DNA of 64,000 nt from Aurelia coerulea. Its lineage: Eukaryota > Cnidaria > Scyphozoa > Semaeostomeae > Ulmaridae. Shown piece by piece: positions 40,701 to 55,700 of this stretch (its first letter is position 1; every line of letters starts with the position of its first letter). The position numbers and the translations under genes are program-made. Under the pieces are notes generated by a model. The model searched no databases and was not told where the DNA came from. It was given only the letters and a program-made list of their open reading frames with translations. The DNA lies in the NCBI GenBank assembly GCA_039566865.1, contig CM076961.1, forward strand, positions 7,959,501 through 8,023,500, given 5' to 3'.

Positions 40701-43700
40701 TTTCGGGTATTTCTTCTAAATTGCAGATATATGGGTTTCTTTTTCAGATATTTTGCGGAATTATAGATTTTGCAAAATTACAAGAGTTGCAGGAATTTTT
40801 CCTTAAATTCCAGAAATGAGCATGCAAATTTTCGTCAAAATTGCGGAAATATCAAAAGATTGCTGAATCATGGAAAGTCAAATAATGGCCAGAGATGTTT
40901 CTCTTATAGAGATGAAAAACAGTGGATTAGCCTCTCGGCCGAGTGAAACCAGGAGTCCTCTCTGTATGGCTTTAAGAAAACAATTTAGAGACAGAAAGGA
41001 TCTTTTCTTTTGATTGCAAATTTTAACATTATTGTACATAAGTTTTAAATATTGTAAATGAAGCTTTATTGTTTGATTTGATTAACAGCTTCTCCTGATA
41101 TTTTTTCTATAAATTGAAGGGCAACTATCCTTAAGAGAATCAAATATGTCATATGAACTATATAAATACGAAATATGATAATGGCACATCCCCGTCAGTT
41201 TACAGGTTAAGGTCAGGTCAGGGTACCCTCGCCCCACTGAAAATCATCTTCTCGCTTTTCCAGAATTTTATTTCAAAATGTTCCTTTGCCGAGTGGCGGA
41301 CATTCTTCTATGTCTCAGTTGAAAAGAAAAACGTTGCTTACTTCGACTGTTTTAACGAGAGAAAATTGTTCTTGCAAATATTGGGGGGGGGGGCACAATA
41401 CCCCCTCACCCCTACTGTCCGCCTCTGATTTAGTCTTCTACAATATGACAGTGACTCACCCCACGTCTTCCACCATCTTCCAGGGCCAAGAGCCAGTTTT
41501 CTTTCTTTGGGTGTGGAATTATTGGTTCATCGTGCCTCAGTTGAAATGGCAGTTTTACATCATTCCATGTCTGTGCTCCATTTTGGGTGATATATAAAGT
41601 GGATGGTGTAGAACTAATTGATATATCATATCCAATGAGAATTACCTGTATTAAAAAGACGTAAGTTGTGCTAGAGCATGCAAGAATGAAAATGAGATGG
41701 TGATTGCCAATTTAAAAAGCAACAAAATATAAGTAAGGCTTCACCGGAAATAAATACAGCGATGATTCTTGCCAACGTACGTCGGGTCCAAAGTCCACAA
41801 TTTAGAGACAGCTAAATTTGGTCACATTTTATCATTTCCCAAAAATCCACGCAAAAACTAGTTGAAATGAAACATCTGGCAGCCAATGATATGTAATGTA
41901 ATAATTCATGAAGCTTTGGCAAAAAAGATGAAAAGAATAGCAATCAATGGTTTTTGACGAGTGATAAGAACAGACAAATTAGTGCAATGGGCTCATCATT
42001 TAGGATCCAACTATATAATTAAAAGAGGCAACCAAAATATCGCCAGGGTCAAAGTTGTAAAATACAACAGATAATATTCTTATCTTAGGCCGGGCCAGCT
42101 TTTAACTATGTTGATTCTTTTAAGTGCATACTGTACCTTCAATGGATTTGTTTCACTTTTAACAATACCAAAAGTATTCCTGATATCCGCATTTTTGATT
42201 GCATCTGTAATTGGCTCATAGGTGAGTCCATCATTTTTGCTGTGTGATAAAAAATGTATGATAAGAAATGAATGCTGTCTGGAGAGTATCCCTAACCTGG
42301 TAGACAAAAAGATCTACCTAGCCTGGTATATCTCCCAGTTTGTATGTACTTGCATGCATTTTCGAAATGTTAAAACAAAACCAAATACCAAAAACCAAAA
42401 AAAGAGCCTAAAGCCAGCCAAAAACACACACAAACAGGACCTAAAACCGGCCAAAACCACAAACAACAATCCAAAAACATCAGCAGCAACCTTCTAGCAG
42501 ATTATAAAGACCCAAAACCAGCCACAAATACAAAAATTTAGAATTAGATCAGTTAGTTGGGGACACAGAGCCCCCATAGTTCAACTGGTGGTTTCAAATA
42601 TTGGTTTTCTTGCTTCTATGCTTCTGTCCTTTTGGGACGAAGAATGTGAATAGTCTGCCGCTGGAACAGTTTGTATCTGAGTAACAACCGATTGTCTCAT
42701 GAGTTTGTTTATGTTTATGAGCCTTTTTGTAAGAAATGTTATCTTAATCTTAATAAAACAGGGAGACTGGAATTAGGAAGCATGAGTGTTAATCAAAATG
42801 AGAAACTGAAGTTGGAATCACATTTCAGGAAAGATGGTTTTACATATTTCAAATCTCAATAAGATCTAAATCAAACAGGAACGATCTGAAATAAATATGT
42901 CTTGAGTGGAAATTTTCGTGAAAGCAACACATGGGAGATGGCTATTCCGGACTTTAAGGTAACTCTGCTTTCCGCTCTAGTGCACAGCGAAATGCCGTTT
43001 CGCAAAACCACGCTCCTCAGAAAACAGTTAATTTCTCCAATATTATTCGGCCTATCGAAAAGCGGTAAAAAGGATGTTGTTCTGTATAATCTGGGCAATC
43101 GAAAGATGTATAAATCGCAATGTTTCCGTCAAACCTGGTTTCGCAAATCCTAGTTCAAATCTTTTTGCTAATTTCAGAAAAGTGGATTTATCTCCAAATC
43201 TACTCGAAAAGTGTTCGATTTTCTTTTTGTTTCATCTTTAGCTAGGTTGTTGATCTACAACTTTGACAAGTTTGATTGAAAAAGCTAGGCTAGATTTCCT
43301 GCAATCGAATTTCGTATTTCTGTTTACTTTTCGACAGCGAAATGGAGAAACCTTGGTCAACAGATTACCATGCTATGAAGCACGCTTGCTAAAGCTCAGG
43401 CTGGAAATAACTTTCACAAGTTTTTCCATTGGCAAACAAATGAACGTCATCTTTTGGGAATACCATACGCAGGTCTCAAAAGACATCCTTAGTGCGCTTG
43501 TAGAAGTATCATTTGCATCTATTGATTAAAAATTACTGATTTTTACCAGCAACTTCACGAAACCATGCTTTGGTTGTCTTTCGAGACATTCGTAAGCATT
43601 TACAGACTATCAATTTCTTTTTAGAGTCCACAATGAGCAAATGAGCATAGATCTTAGATCAAGAACTATTTTTTTCCAAAAACATTCTACGGGCGTTCAA

Positions 43701-46700
43701 ATCGTTCTGCATGGGCTAAACTGTTGAACAACGCTTTTCCCATTCGATGTCGAAAAGTAAACAGAAATGTAAAATTCGATTGCAGGAAATCTAGCCTAGC
43801 TTTTTCAATCAGACTTGGCAAAGTTGTAGATCAACTACTTAGCTAATGATGGAGCGAAAAAAAATCGAAACTTTTTCGAGTAGTTTTGGAGGTAAATCCA
43901 CTTTTCTGAAATCAGCAAAAAGATTTGAGCAAGGATTTGCGAAGCCATGGTTGACGGAAACATTGCGATTTATACATCTTTCGATTGCCCAGATTATACA
44001 GAACAACATCCTTTTTACCGCTTTTCGATAGACCGAATAACATTGGAGAAATTAACTGTTTTCTGAGGAGAGTGGTTTTGCGAAACGGCATCTCGCTGTG
44101 CACTAGAGCGGAAAGCAGAGTTACCTTAAAGCGGTACAGCATCCTCATGCAAAAACAATAGAAATATTTGAAAAACAAATTTTGACCAATTAAAAAGTTC
44201 CTTGTTGTGCATTGGCGACGAGAATCAATAGTTAATTGTAAGGACAGTGCAACTTCTACTTGCTTTGTACCTATATAAAACACTTTCAAGGGAAAAAAGT
44301 TTCATGGGAATAAACTTTGACGAATTATGTAGGTCTCTTATCAAATTCTACAATGTCTCAAACGTTCCTCAACTCGTCCATGATTCTTTCCATACCAATA
44401 AGAAGAATATAAATGCATGATCAAATAAATATTTGATTCTATATTTTGTAAAATTGCGCGGAATAAAGTTTCGCAAATTTCATATTTGATCTTCAATCTT
44501 TTAGAACATTTGACGCAATAAACTTACGCGAATTTCAGCAAAAACGCAAAATATGCAAAACTTTCTTCCCTTAAAGTAATGACAAAAGTGTGATGAATTT
44601 CCCACAGTAAAAACCCGCGTATAAGAACCTTGTGGATTAAGAACCTGCAGGCTGAAATTTTTGCATTTAGACCCCCATTGTATAAGAATCCATTCAGCCT
44701 GGAATTTGAAACAGTTATTTATTTGTAGAGATCATGGGGTCTTATTCACAACAGAAGTTTGTGGAAGAATCAAAAATTTTTATCTTATCCGATGAGAGGC
44801 TTTTGAAAGCTTTTCTTTGGATTATATGAGCATTTCTGATTCTTCCACAAATTTCTGTTGTGAATAATACCTCATAAACTCAAGTGATGTGAACTGACAG
44901 TGAATAATAGGCCTAAAGGTTGAATGTGAAGAAAAGAAATCTCCTGAAAGCCCTGAATGAAATAAAAACCAATTTAAGAAGCTTAACAGCCTCATTTTTC
45001 CCACTAAATACCCAAATCATAAGAATCTAGTAAGGCTGACTTGCAAAATTGTCGGTTCTTATACGCGGATCTTTACTGTATATCAAATTTCGAGTTCTTA
45101 GTAATGATATACATTACGTACCTTTGATATAATTTGGTTTGTTTTCTCATATGAAAGATGAAGAACCTCTTTTCAAATGATGTCAATAAAAGCTGTGTCT
45201 GTGGGCAAAAATAAAGACATGCACGACACTGCCATTAACGGTGTCCTGCAAAATTTTTGTGCCATCGACATGTAGGCGTAACTTGCATACAGCTCAAGGT
45301 TGATCTGCATGTTTGATTAAATATAAGATATAACGATATGATGATACAATAACCCTGCACCCAACATCTTACATATCAATTTTAGATACAACAATCTCGC
45401 AAATCTGCTCAATATTTACTGAGTTTTACTGACTTTCATTATATTGCCAATCTCAAAACTTTCTTTTTATGCACTTTGCATCGAGATTGAAAATGATTTA
45501 ATACATACAGCAAACTCTACTTGTAATGTTGTGCTTGTATGGATTCCTGCTTGGAAAGCTAGATGCATACGTTCAAACTGCAGAAGTTGGTCACAAAACT
45601 GCATTGTTTATTCATCTCACCAGTCAGTTTGTTTGCCAATGCCTGCGACTAGCCCTTTTATCAAGCAGGACTTACAAAGTCTGATATGGAATGACAAAAC
45701 ATGACGTTTTCATGAAATTCAAGGTTTCTATAGCTCAAAAGATCGTTTTTCAAGTAAGGACCTGATCGTACTCTTTCCTTTGGAATAAATAAAAATAATC
45801 TCACGAAGTAATCAGTTCTTTCATACCAAAACAGAAAACGAAACATTTATGATCCGTAACATAACCAATCTTTTGCGATTTTTGAAAAAGTTTTCTCCCT
45901 TAAATGGGTTCAAGTGAAGAATTACAACTTTTTAAATCTCATCAAAAGTTGATTAAATTACCAATCATGGTAATTTCTTGTATCAAGAACCAAACAACTT
46001 TTAGACACAAGGCAGATAATTAGTTGAATTTTCTTTGAATTTAGGGAATTTGTGCGTTAAAGGAAGTATACTTTGAACCACAATGAATGATTACTGCTGT
46101 AAAATTAGCTACAGGGTGTATCAAAAAGGAGGCTGCCGGTCGAAAACAATGGCCGCTCGAAAACAATGACTTTCTCTGGAGTGAAAGGTCTGGCGACGAT
46201 GACATAGTGATTTCCTGAAAGCCCGACTCCTGTGCTTTTATTGATCTTCTAGGCTTTTGCAATTGGATCTCCAGGAAATCCGTCAGCAAGAAGAAAGTTT
46301 AACTGCAATGTTTATTGAAAGAAAGAAACTAACATTGCAAATCTGTTTTTTTATATTTTGTGATCAGGGCAAGAAGCTTGCATAATAACATTTATAAATG
46401 ATTTAATTATATCGACAAAATCAATACTGTTATTGTTATATATCGAGCCGAGCAAGACACGAGCCGAGCAAGACACGAGAGAGCAGTCTCAAGTCACGCT
46501 AAAAACCAACTTCGTAAGTAATCTCTAAACGAGGCTAAGTCAACAGGACTTCAAACCTAAGAACGAGGCTAATACGTTACACTTTTCCCCCCTTAAATAT
46601 GAAAAACGTCCAACAGTTATCAAGTTTCCACTTAAAACTCTTCACTGTAATTCAACTAATAGATCAAACTCAACTACAAGTGCTGGGTGGACTACCAACA

Positions 46701-49700
46701 CTTAGAAACAGGCAGAAAAGCATTATTCTGGCTTTTGATTCTACCTGCTTTTCTACTCGAGTCCAAGTCTCTTTGGAGGTCTTCTAATCCTTGCTGGATA
46801 GCGTCTTTCAGGAGTCTTTGCTGATGATAAATTCACCTCAGGAGTCATTTCTTTTCTCACCTCAGTAGACTTCTGAACTTCTGGCTCAATCTGTAACTCT
46901 GCTTTCTCTGAAGTCTCTTTACTGGGCAATCTCTATGCTCGCTAACTCTTTCATCGTGTGTTTTCTCTAATTCAATTGGAGGTAACACATCTGGAATAAC
47001 AGGTAATTCCTCTGCTATCTCTTTTGGTGGAATCTCACTACTTAAGAGGTGCTCTATATGCACAAATCTTATCCTTTGTCCACATTTAACCAAATAAGTT
47101 AGAGGTCCCTTTTTCTTTACAATGATTCCTGGGATCCATCTCTCCTTGCTATCTCTGTGATTTCTAACAACCACTGATTGATTTACTCTTAATTCACGAC
47201 TTTTCACCCCCTTTTTGTCATGATACTTTATCTGTTGATGCTGCTTCTCTTCTACAGCACTAGCTAAATTTGGTTTTACCAAACTTAAACGAGTACGCAA
47301 TATTCTCTTCATGAATAACTCTGATGGAGCTTGCTTTGTGACACTGTTAAAATCAGCTAATCTTCTTGACCAGGTAATTGAAGTATCATTTCTCTTATGA
47401 TCTAGCCACATCTTGTTTAAAGCTTGCTTTACAGTCTGAACTGCTCGTTCTGCAGCACCATTACTTGCAGGATGGTAAGGTGGAATGGGAGTGTGTTTTA
47501 TTCCATTCTTCTTTAAGAACATGTCAAATTCTTCGGACACAAATTGTGGACCATTATCGGAAACAAGTTCCTGTGGCAATCCATAGCTTGCAAACATGTA
47601 CCTTAGCTTATCTATTGTCGCACCACTGGTGGTACTTGACATCTCGTGCACCTCTATCCATTTGGAATAGCTGTCTATAACAATCAAAAGCATCTTTTTG
47701 TCGAATGTTCCATAGTCAATATGGATTCTTTGCCAGGCTCTTGCTGAAAACTTCCAAGGCTGCAATGGAGCATGTGTTGGCTTATTTCGAAACATCTGAC
47801 AGCTTTCACAACTTTTGAGATATTCTTCTATCTGTGAATCCAGACTTGGCCACCAGATGTAGCTTCTTGCATAAGTTTTGGTATGGCAGATACCTTGGTG
47901 TGTTTCATGCAGCTCTTCAAGAATTCTATTTCTATATTTTGGTGGAATAATCACCCTTGTTCCCCACAACACACAACCCTGCTCTGCTGATAGTTCCAAT
48001 TTGCGATTGAAATATGGCCTTAATTCTTCAGTGTCACAAACTTCTGGCCATCCATTCAAAACAAATGAAAGAACCCTTGACAAAAGTGGATCTTTCCCTG
48101 TTTCTTGCTGAACATCTCTGGCTGAGTTCGGCAAAGAATCAGTATACTTAACTTGGCACACTGATGGCTCTTCTCCTTCCTTTGAATTTCCACTTGGTAA
48201 TCTAGAAAGTGCATCAGCATTTGCATGATCACTAGATTTTCTGTACAACAATTTGTATTGATAGGCTGCAAGGATCAAAGCCCATCTTTGCAATCTAGCT
48301 GCTGCTAATGTTGGAACCCCAGACTGTGCACCAAGAATAGAAGTTAGCGGTTTATGATCTGTCACCAAAGTAAATGTTCTCCCATAGAGATACTTGTGAA
48401 ATTTCTTTACCCCAAAAATCATTGCTAATGCTTCTTTCTCTAACTGTGCATAATTTCTTTCACTTGAACTTAATGTTCTAGAAGCATATGCTATTGGTCT
48501 TTCTGAACCATCTTCCATCACATGTGATAGCACAGCTCCTACCCCATAACTAGATGCATCACAGTCCAGCTTTAGAGGTTTAGCTGTATCATAATGCACT
48601 AGTACCTTACTGCTGCTTAGCTGTACTTTACAAGCATCAAATGCTTTCTGACATGCCTCTGACCATTTCCAAGCTACATCCTTCCTTAACAGCTCATGCA
48701 GAGGGCCTAAAATAGAGGCAAGACTTCTTTGGAACCTTCCATAATAATTGATTAATCCAAGCCAGGATCTTAATTATGTAACATTGCTGGAGCAGGGGCA
48801 TCAATGATGGCCTTTACATTCTCTTCAGTTGGATGCAGTCCTTTGTCTATCTTGTACCCAAGGTATTTGACAGTAGACTTGAAGAATTCACATTTACTGA
48901 GTTTAGCTTTAATGTTATGTCTTTCCAGCCTCTGCAAAACCTCTGATAAGACTCTCTTATGCTCCTCAACAGACGTGGTTGTGATCAAAATATCATCTAA
49001 ATAACACACAACATTCTTTACACCAGACAACACCCTGTCCATAACTGACTGAAATATGGCAGGGGCACTAGAGACACCAAAATTTAGCCTCTCTATTCTG
49101 AATAACCCCTTGTGAGTATTGATGGTTAAGACATTTTTAGCATCTTCTTCAAGCTCTAACTGTTGATATGCATTGGACAAGTCCAATTTGCTGAAATAAA
49201 CCCCTGCAGAAAGTGTTGCAAATATATCTTCAATGTTAGGCAATGGGTATTGATCAACATCTACCACTGGATTCACTGAAACTTTATAGTCCCCACAAAT
49301 TCTGACCCTACCATCAGTTTTTGGAACCACCACTATTGGAGAAGCCCATTCACTATGCATCACTGGTGTCACAATATCATCTTTGGTCAAACGATCAAGT
49401 TCCTTCTCCACAACTTCCTTCAAAGAAAATGGAACAGGACGGGCCTTCTTAAAAACAGGCTTAGCACCAATCTTTAGAAGTAAATCTGCTTTGAACCCCT
49501 TTATAACACCATGCTGACCATCAAAAACAAACTTGTGCTTTTTCAAAATCTCCTCACCTACACCATAATTTACCACAAACAACTGATTCCAATCAAGCTT
49601 AATTTCCGTCAACCAGTTTCTTCCTAACAAAGCTGGTTTGTCTCCATCAACAACAACCAATGGTAACTTAGCCCTTCGTCCTTTAAACTCAATATCAACC

Positions 49701-52700
49701 AAAATTTCTCCTTTAGTTGCAAGAACCTCACCAGAATAAGACTGAAGTTGCTTTGAAAATGAAGATAAGGGCACATGTGGCAGGTATTTCTCATAAAATC
49801 TATTTCCAACAACTGAAACTACTGCCCCAGTGTCAATTTCCATTTTCAAAGGAACACCATTGACAGAAACTGTTTCCTGCAAAGTAGCCTTGGCATCATC
49901 TCTACAAGTATAGATTGTATGTAAGTCTTCATCACTATTCCCAACATTACTTGATGACATACTAAGATAACTTGTTTTCTCAACTGGTACAGTTTTTCTC
50001 TTTTCACTTCTTCACTTCTTTGCAGAATGACCTTGTTTTGAACAATTAAAACATTTCAATGACTTGAATTTGCAATCATTTGCATTATGCTTATCTCCTC
50101 CACACCGCCAGCACTCTGTGCTTTGTTTGGATCCTGAAGCACTTGCTTTTGCTCTCTTTTTATGCTTATGCTCAACTTTGTTAACTCCTATTCCACCACT
50201 TGAACTTGATGGGTGTAAATCAACTGCATTCCTTTGTGCTAATTCCATTGCAACAGTGATCTTCTCTGCCTTGTCAAAGGTAAGATCAATTTCTGTTAAA
50301 AGCTTCCACTGAATGCTGTCTAAACGCAAACCACAAACAAGCCGGTCACGCAATGCAATTGACAGGAATTTTCCAAAGTCACAGTACTTGCCAGTTTCTT
50401 TAGCTCAACAATATAATCTGAAATAGATTCATTTTCATGTTGATTTCTCTTGTAGAATCGAAAACGCTCTGCTATCACCAAAGTCTTTGGTTTAAAATGA
50501 GCAGATAATGTAGCCTTCAGCTCATCATAAGTTTTACTTGAAGGAACATCTGGAGTCATCAAATTTCTCAATAACGAATATGTTGAGGGTCCAATTCCAC
50601 TCAAAAATAAAGCCCTTTTCTTGGGTGCATCCGCAATATCATTCGCAATAAAAAACTGCTGCAATCTTTCCACATAACAAGCCCAGTCCTCCTTCCCTTC
50701 ACAGTAAGGACCTACCTGTCCTAGCAACTGTGCCATGCTAATGCAACGTCAGCATTAAGCAAAATAAAAATGGGCCTAAGTAGGTTGAGTTTGTCTTCAC
50801 CAGTCAACTCACTGAACTGGCCTAAACTTCGTGTTCTGTTTCAACAAACAACCACAATCTTTCATCAAATCCATGATTGTATCCACTAAAACACAGTGTG
50901 AGTATCTGAAACCATTTCTCGTCGCCAATATGTTATATATCGAGCCGAGCAAGACACGAGAGAGCAGTCTCAAGTCACGCTAAAAACTAGACTGATTATA
51001 TGTTCGTAGGTTATCGCTATTGATAGGCTGATGGACGCTATAACTACGACTCATGGACTTACGCTTCCAGAAACGGACATGGCCTAAGTGATCTGCTATT
51101 TTTTCTCAAAACCACCGACCCTAAGATGCCGCAAAAAGTGGTTATCCTGGAGTGCTACACTGCAAAACAAACTATCAGTACTTAGATGAATGTTTCTTCA
51201 AGCTATTAAGGCAAAAAAGTCTTACCTATAAGTGCTATTTTGGTTATTTGGGGGCGCAAAAGATCTCGTAAATTCGCTCGTTACTTTGAGATTTTGATCG
51301 TTGCAGCAGTTCAGTCGAACGCGTTGTTCGAACGCTTTTGTTTGCCTTTGGCGGGAAGTTTGAATTGAAGAAGAATCAGCCAATCCCATTAAGTTATTTC
51401 AAGTCTTGCATCCTGATTGGTCCAGGAACAAATTTGTTCCTGGCGAGAATTTTTTTGCCGTTTTGAGAAGAGTTAGTCCATAAGGCCCTCAACTGGAGCG
51501 ACAACAACAACATTAATTCACTTCAATTAGATGAGCGTAAGTTGAGGGTCCTTATGTAGTGAGGCTAGCTAAAAACCAACTTCGTAAGTAATCTCTAAAC
51601 GAGGCTAAGTCAACAGGACTTCAAACCTAAGAACGAGGCTAATACGTTACAGTTATTGATAACAACTTTTTGACAACGAAAACTCTATGCAATAGCCTTA
51701 GCCGCACCATGATTCTTCAAAGAAAATTGTCAAAGAAAGACATTTGAACTCATATGAGAGATTATATGATGAAGAGTTGCTCTTTTCACAACCATTTGGC
51801 TTACTGCCTGCTTTTCAACTCTCAGATGATTGACTTAATGCAAAATGAAGAACAAAGGTCAAGCTGACATCAAACGATACAATTAGAACTATGTCAAAAA
51901 GAAGGGTTTTTCATTTTGACATATGGTTACTTTTTTCCTGCTTCTTATTTTGCAAATACTATACATCAAAGGAAAGCACAGAAGTGGGGCTTTCAGAAAA
52001 TCACTATCTTATTTTTTTCGGACCTTTCGTTCACGAGAAATTCATATTAAATAGACTGCGTACACCCAAAAATCAATAATCTGCTGAATCGTGGTTCTCG
52101 ACGGAGCATCTGAGTGGCTAATGCTTATATGAAATGAAATTGATGACGTGAAGCGCATTGCGTTACAGCAAGTCCTCGCTGTTTGTTAGAAGTGATACAG
52201 TACTTGATCTTTATCACAGGGATCGCATGATATATGGCAGAGCAGGTCTATTTATCATGGCTCAGTGAAGGTGTTGTGGCGCAGTGGTGTAATCCTCTGA
52301 CTTTGCAGCCAGAACAGTCAGGCGGCGTGGGTTCGATACCCGGTAGGACCCCACCACTTGAGCGTCATGACAAGGGGTCGCGGACTCGATTAGGTCTGCT
52401 CTATTTCTGCGATCCCAGCGCTTGGCGCTGAAAAAACGCAACTTCACTTCACCTTCACTTCACTTCACTTCACCTTCACTTCACTTCACCTTCACTTCAC
52501 CATCTAATGTCACACTACCACTTCAAACGGTTTCTTATGTCTTTGATGAACCTAATTTTTGGCATGTACGTAGGTTTCTAACTTTCAAATGAAATTTGAA
52601 ATCACACATCGAGAAGGTAATGAAGGATAAAACTGTCACTTATGACTGCATGCAATCATTGGCTTGTAAAAAGCGGTCTAACACAAAATGAAAGATGTTT

Positions 52701-55700
52701 GGTGTGCAAAGATTGTTCCAAAGGAACAATGCTGTTACAAATACTCAGAATTTCCAATCTGGCACTGAGTAGCCTGCGTGCCTGGAGCTTTAAAAAAAGG
52801 GGGAAATGTGCTGTCCAAGAGTCTGCACGCAGGCTAGCACTGGGGTGCCGATGGTGGTAGTTATGTGGCGTTGAGAAACAGACACGTGTGTATGATTCCC
52901 AAAAAATAAAGGAGACATGGGTTACAAATATTATCCATCAAAGGTGGTATACGCTTCTACAAAAAGCTAACACTGCAGACACTATAATCATGAGGGAAAA
53001 CCTTCTTAGAGGACAAACGCACTAAAACAAGTCGCTTTTGCTAGGCTTGGCGGTGAAGAAGTCGTTGTACTTAAGATTACGCCTAGATTTAAAACTCCAA
53101 GTCCGTGATGCATTCTAAGCCAAAGTAAAGGATCTTTCTCAAAAATGTTCCTTGTGTGCTGATTTATAGCATAATTGTCACAAAACGATCAAGTTTTCCT
53201 TGTCGCTAAAGGCAAGCATGATATTGGGAGATGCATTCTAAGCCAAAGTAAAGTATCTTTCTTCAAAAAAAATTCCGAAAAAATTTAGTCGGTCCAAAGC
53301 ATGATGACCCCCCCCCCCCCAAACAAAATGTGAATGTGCGCCCCTGCATCCTCTTGTAGTGTCGTAACGTAGTTTGCAGGTAGATGTCGGCAGAATAATC
53401 CGTAATATAGGACAGGTCGAAAACTCGGACTTCTCAGACCAAATTATCAGAGTTTTCTACGTCCAAGCTTTTGTATTAGCCCTATGTTCGAATACAAAAC
53501 ACGGACTTCTCGGACAAAATTTTCCGAGTTTTTCATTGCCCGAGTTTTTGAATTTTTCCTATGCTCCAGACGAAAACTCGGACATTACCAATGATATTAT
53601 CGATTTCGAATATTAAACGTGATTTTGATTCCAGAGGCAATAAGTGTCCGTGCCGATACTTGTTACATTAATTCCAAATGGACTTTCAGAAGGACCTCCT
53701 GTTTGCTTCCCATGATTTTATGTTTACTTAGGTGAATAACGTGATAACAGCTGAGGCCAGCAAGCAACTAGCAGAATGTGCACAAAATGGAGGGACACAG
53801 TGTAAGACTGCGTTGAAATCGTCCCTGAAAATGGAATGGTGCAAAAAATCCACAGTTCTCTCATTGATGTCTGTAAATGCCGTGTGAAAATGCCGTGTGA
53901 AAATGCTGTGTGAAAATGCTGTGTGAACTATGAATGCACAAAACCTGATAATTCTAAGAAACTTTCAGTACTGGCTGAGATTCTAAGTTTTTTCTTATGA
54001 AATAATTCGTATACATTATTCAATCTCGCACGTTGCATGAGCTTTATACTGCAGTAGTCAGTAGTTAAAACTGCATATTATTAGATCCAATCATGAACTT
54101 TGTTTGGCAAGCGTTTGAATTATTTTCTAAGAATTACTCAAATTGCAGATCACCAACAAATTAAAAACTCGAGCACGGTAAAACTATTACCGTAGTGAAG
54201 AACGTTTTCATTTTGTCTGACATTTGTACAGCATAGGTTCCAAATCTTTAAAAAGGCTGGTTTAAAATTAAGTAACCTATTTCTTTGAACTGAATGATTT
54301 TAAAGAAACTTTTGCTAATTCTCTATAATTCTACCGTTGGAATTTTCTGAAATCTTCAATATTTTGAGAATTAGAGTGTTTCTCTTCTTTTTCAAGAATT
54401 CAAGAAAAATTTTCAGAAAAACTGAAAACCGTCGTAATATCTAGACTGTTTGAAGTAACATAAAATAATTTCGAAGAAAACCATAGTTTATGGATGCCTA
54501 CAATATGGTTTCAAGCAAAAGTCTGTCACTGATCTGGTTTATGATTTAGAAATTTGATAACGTCACATCCTCAAATAAGTTGAAATGTAAGATACGCTGT
54601 AATTTCCAAAAATATTCAAAATTTCTGTAAAGTCCAACGGTAGAATTATAGATAAGTATCTGAAGTTTCTTTCAAGCCATTCAATCAGAAGAAATAGGTC
54701 ATTGAATTTTACACCCACCTTTTTACGCTAAGATAAAGATTTGGAACCTATGCTCATTTGTACATTTCGCCTGAAGCATGCTTCCCCTTGTTTATTGTAA
54801 TTTGTTACTCGGTAGTATTTTAGAAGGTATAGGAATAGATATAGGTATAAGGTATAGAGCCCGTATAGAGGAGGAGTGGTTCCATAAGACTGACTGTGAA
54901 ATATTCACGAAGATCCCCCATCAATATATGTACAATGTGCATTTGATGAACTTTCTTGTCAAGAAACTTTCAGTCTCAGTACTCAAAATCTGATGATTTC
55001 AGAAAGTTTCAGTGATAAGGCAATTTCTTAGTTTCTATTGAGTATCAATTCATTAGTGAGTAAACGCTTTCTACAATGTCAACTTACACAAAAGTAAGAA
55101 AGTAACATTCTTTCAGTTATAACGAATGGCTAAGTCCGACATGTACGAGTTTTTGTCTGAGCATAGGAGAAATTCGAAAACTAGGACAATGAGAAATTTG
55201 GACAATTTTGTCAGAGAATTCCGTGTATTCGTATTTGAACACAGGGCTAATACGAAAACTTGGACCTAGAAAACTCGGACAATTTGGTCCCAGAAGTTCA
55301 AGATGTCCGAGAAGTCCGCGTTTTCGACCTGGCCCATAATATATGTTGTAAAATTGTTAATGGAATATAAAAAAATTTAATTCTTCTGCCACAGAAGAAC
55401 AAAAAACTATTGTCAATTACAAAATTATTTGGTCCCTTACACAGATGTCCACAAAAAAATGTAGTTTGGTAAAATAAGTCTATATTTGCAATTTTCTACA
55501 TGGTGCATGTTATCTTTGACAGATCCAGTACCATGTGACAATTTACGCTGTACTGTACTTACTGAGAAATTTTCCCCAATCCACATTATTTTCATGTTTA
55601 CATTGTTGTCATCTTTCAGGGCATACTAGAAGGAAACAACATATATGCAATATGAAGTAAAACAGAACAGAACATGCAAGGCCGTACGCAGGAAAATCTC

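Larger units (their letters stand above)
46434..51651 (-). mobile_element. Gypsy-type LTR retrotransposon (5.2 kb, disrupted)
   Basis: Minus-strand element with 5-bp target duplication GTTAT (46429-46433 and 51652-51656), LTRs at both ends, PBS, gag with zinc knuckles, pol in the order protease, RT, RNase H, integrase, and a polypurine tract. No envelope frame is present. gag and pol each carry at least one frameshift, so it is non-autonomous now. Its insertion accounts for about half of intron 2. Confidence 0.95.

Noticed and set aside
52268..52345. Functional tRNA gene
   Set aside because: A and B boxes are present but the acceptor stem does not pair and a SINE body with TTCAC tail follows.
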